NCBI GenBank assembly: GCA_963815475.1
Contig: CAWFHD010000003.1
Span: forward strand, 2,852,001-2,916,000
Origin: Sulfopaludibacter sp963815475
GTDB taxonomy: Bacteria; Acidobacteriota; Terriglobia; Bryobacterales; Bryobacteraceae
Reading direction: 5' to 3'
DNA length: 64,000 nt
Position 1 is the first letter of the stretch. Every line of letters begins with the position of its first letter. A program made the translations under genes and the position numbers. Positions 63,122-64,000 of the stretch are shown one piece after another. The notes beneath the pieces are model-generated. The model ran no database searches. It was not told where the DNA came from and was given only the letters and a program-made list of their open reading frames with translations.

Positions 63122-64000
63122 ATGTTTGACGGAATAGTGAAAGACCTGCGCATGGGGTTCCGCATGCTGGTCAAGGAACCGGGATTTACGGCGGTCACCG
63201 TCCTGTCACTGGCGCTGGGGATCGGCGCGAACACTGCAATCTTTACGCTGGTCGACGCAGTGATGCTGCGAATGCTTCCAGTGAATCATCCCGAACAACT
63301 GATCTCGTTGAGAATGACCGATCCCAGCGAGAGGGGCTTTGCCCGTTCCGTGGATGGGAATTCGGAGACGTCGTTTCCCTACCCCGCGTATTTGCAGATG
63401 CGTGAACGCAACAGCGTTCTCTCCAGCCTCTTCGCATTCAAGCCTACCGGGCGGCTTAACGTGCAAGTCAACGGGGGAGCGGAGTTCGGGCGCGGGCAAA
63501 TGGTTTCTCAAAACTTCTTCAGCGCCCTGGGAGTTTCCATGGCCATGGGACGCGACTTCGCGGAGGAGGACGAACGCCTGGGCGCGGCGCCGGTGGCGGT
63601 GATCAGTGACGGTTATTGGAAGAGGCGCTTTGCCGGCGAGAGATCGGTCATTGGAAAACTGCTGGTGATCAACGGCGTGCCGTTCACCATCATCGGAATC
63701 ACGCCCCCGGAGTTCTTCGGGCTGCAAACCGGCAGCGCCGTGGATTTGACCATGCCGCTCACGATGCAGCCGCGCATTTCGCCGATCATTTCCGAAGAGT
63801 CGAAATCGGCATTTACCGATAACCAGAATTTCTGGCTCGAGCTGATGGGTCGCGTCAAGCCGGGAGTCGTGGACGAACAGGTTCGTACGAATCTGGATAC
63901 GATCCTGCGGCAATCCCTGCTGGACTCGCTGCCTCCCGATAAGGCTGGCAAGCCGCCGGCACTGCCCCGTATTGTAACTGTGTCCGGCGCGCAAGGACTG
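63122..64000 (+). CDS. ADOP-type MacB-like ABC permease, 5' part
   Basis: 293 codons to the window edge. MFDGIVKDLRMGFRMLVKEP and GFTAVTVLSLALGIGANTAI, with FTLVDAVMLRMLPV, is the standard N-terminus of Acidobacteriota MacB-like permeases. The periplasmic MacB domain follows (YPAYLQMRERNSVLSSLFAF, VSQNFFSALGVSMAMGRDFA, VISDGYWKRRFAGERSVIGK, FTIIGITPPEFFGLQ). AAGGGG lies 8 bases before the ATG. The C-terminal permease modules lie beyond the window. It is paralogous to the frameshifted gene at 55.8-58.3 kb. Confidence 0.92.
   Translation, partial: MFDGIVKDLRMGFRMLVKEPGFTAVTVLSLALGIGANTAIFTLVDAVMLRMLPVNHPEQLISLRMTDPSERGFARSVDGNSETSFPYPAYLQMRERNSVLSSLFAFKPTGRLNVQVNGGAEFGRGQMVSQNFFSALGVSMAMGRDFAEEDERLGAAPVAVISDGYWKRRFAGERSVIGKLLVINGVPFTIIGITPPEFFGLQTGSAVDLTMPLTMQPRISPIISEESKSAFTDNQNFWLELMGRVKPGVVDEQVRTNLDTILRQSLLDSLPPDKAGKPPALPRIVTVSGAQGL

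Overview
The window looks like a chromosomal piece of an Acidobacteriota genome, most likely of the Solibacter/Bryobacter type. The evidence is its gene families: carboxypeptidase-regulatory-domain TonB-dependent receptors (two), a BlaI repressor next to an M56 peptidase fused to a TIGR03435-type domain, MacB-like 'ADOP' permeases (two), a DUF3300/DUF2950 pair, stand-alone quinoproteins, and secreted VOC and esterase-like proteins. GC content is high, so long antisense open frames are common; they were discarded as shadows.

Layout. 0-4.2 kb: a truncated DUF4331 gene, a decayed methyltransferase, small hypothetical proteins and a carboxypeptidase-regulatory-domain fragment, ending at a tRNA-Arg(TCT). 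4.3-7.8 kb: a membrane protein with a prohibitin-like tail, a secreted two-domain VOC protein and a shattered PQQ-type beta-propeller gene. 7.8-10.9 kb: an amino-acid cluster (class I/II aminotransferase and ornithine-cyclodeaminase-family protein overlapping, with a divergent D-threonine-aldolase-family enzyme). 10.9-15.2 kb: DUF2950 (frameshifted), DUF3300, CHAD and a secreted metallo-beta-lactamase-fold protein. 15.2-18.5 kb: a multiply frameshifted TonB receptor. 18.6-24.2 kb: a complete heavy-metal-type RND efflux operon. 24.4-26.8 kb: a histidine kinase/response regulator pair followed convergently by two paralogous micro-membrane proteins of 35 and 33 residues. 27-37 kb: an intact 1178-residue TonB receptor, a secreted esterase, an ABC-2 exporter and an S9 peptidase. 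37-48.3 kb: a GH44-type glycoside hydrolase, a DJ-1/PfpI protein, a zinc-ribbon microprotein, a cytochrome c-PQQ fusion, an HExxH/TPR protein, and an operon of amidohydrolase, dihaem cytochrome and PQQ protein. 48.4-50.3 kb: a MocR-type regulator with a plausible operator, a strong terminator and a BrnT toxin stub. 50.4-58.3 kb: carboxylesterase, BlaR1-TIGR03435, enolase-superfamily and ADOP permease genes, each interrupted by frameshifts, with an intact BlaI. 58.3-64 kb: a GyrI-like protein, two VOC proteins, a complete 1.9-kb insertion sequence with a 16-bp flanking direct repeat, a cysteine-amidase-like protein, a SnoaL-like protein and the start of another ADOP permease.

Two general observations. 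First, eight genes carry one to five frame changes each, concentrated at 0.6-18.5 kb and 50.4-58.2 kb; the 32 kb between them carries none. Several changes lie in short C/G runs, so uncorrected long-read indels and real decay are both possible. Second, several stand-alone genes have a TATAAT-like hexamer 6-7 bases before the start codon and no Shine-Dalgarno sequence, which suggests leaderless mRNAs. No CRISPR array, rRNA or prophage was seen. The most interesting undescribed items are the micro-membrane protein pair, the D-threonine-aldolase/ornithine-cyclodeaminase/aminotransferase cluster, and the fused and split versions of a cytochrome-quinoprotein module.
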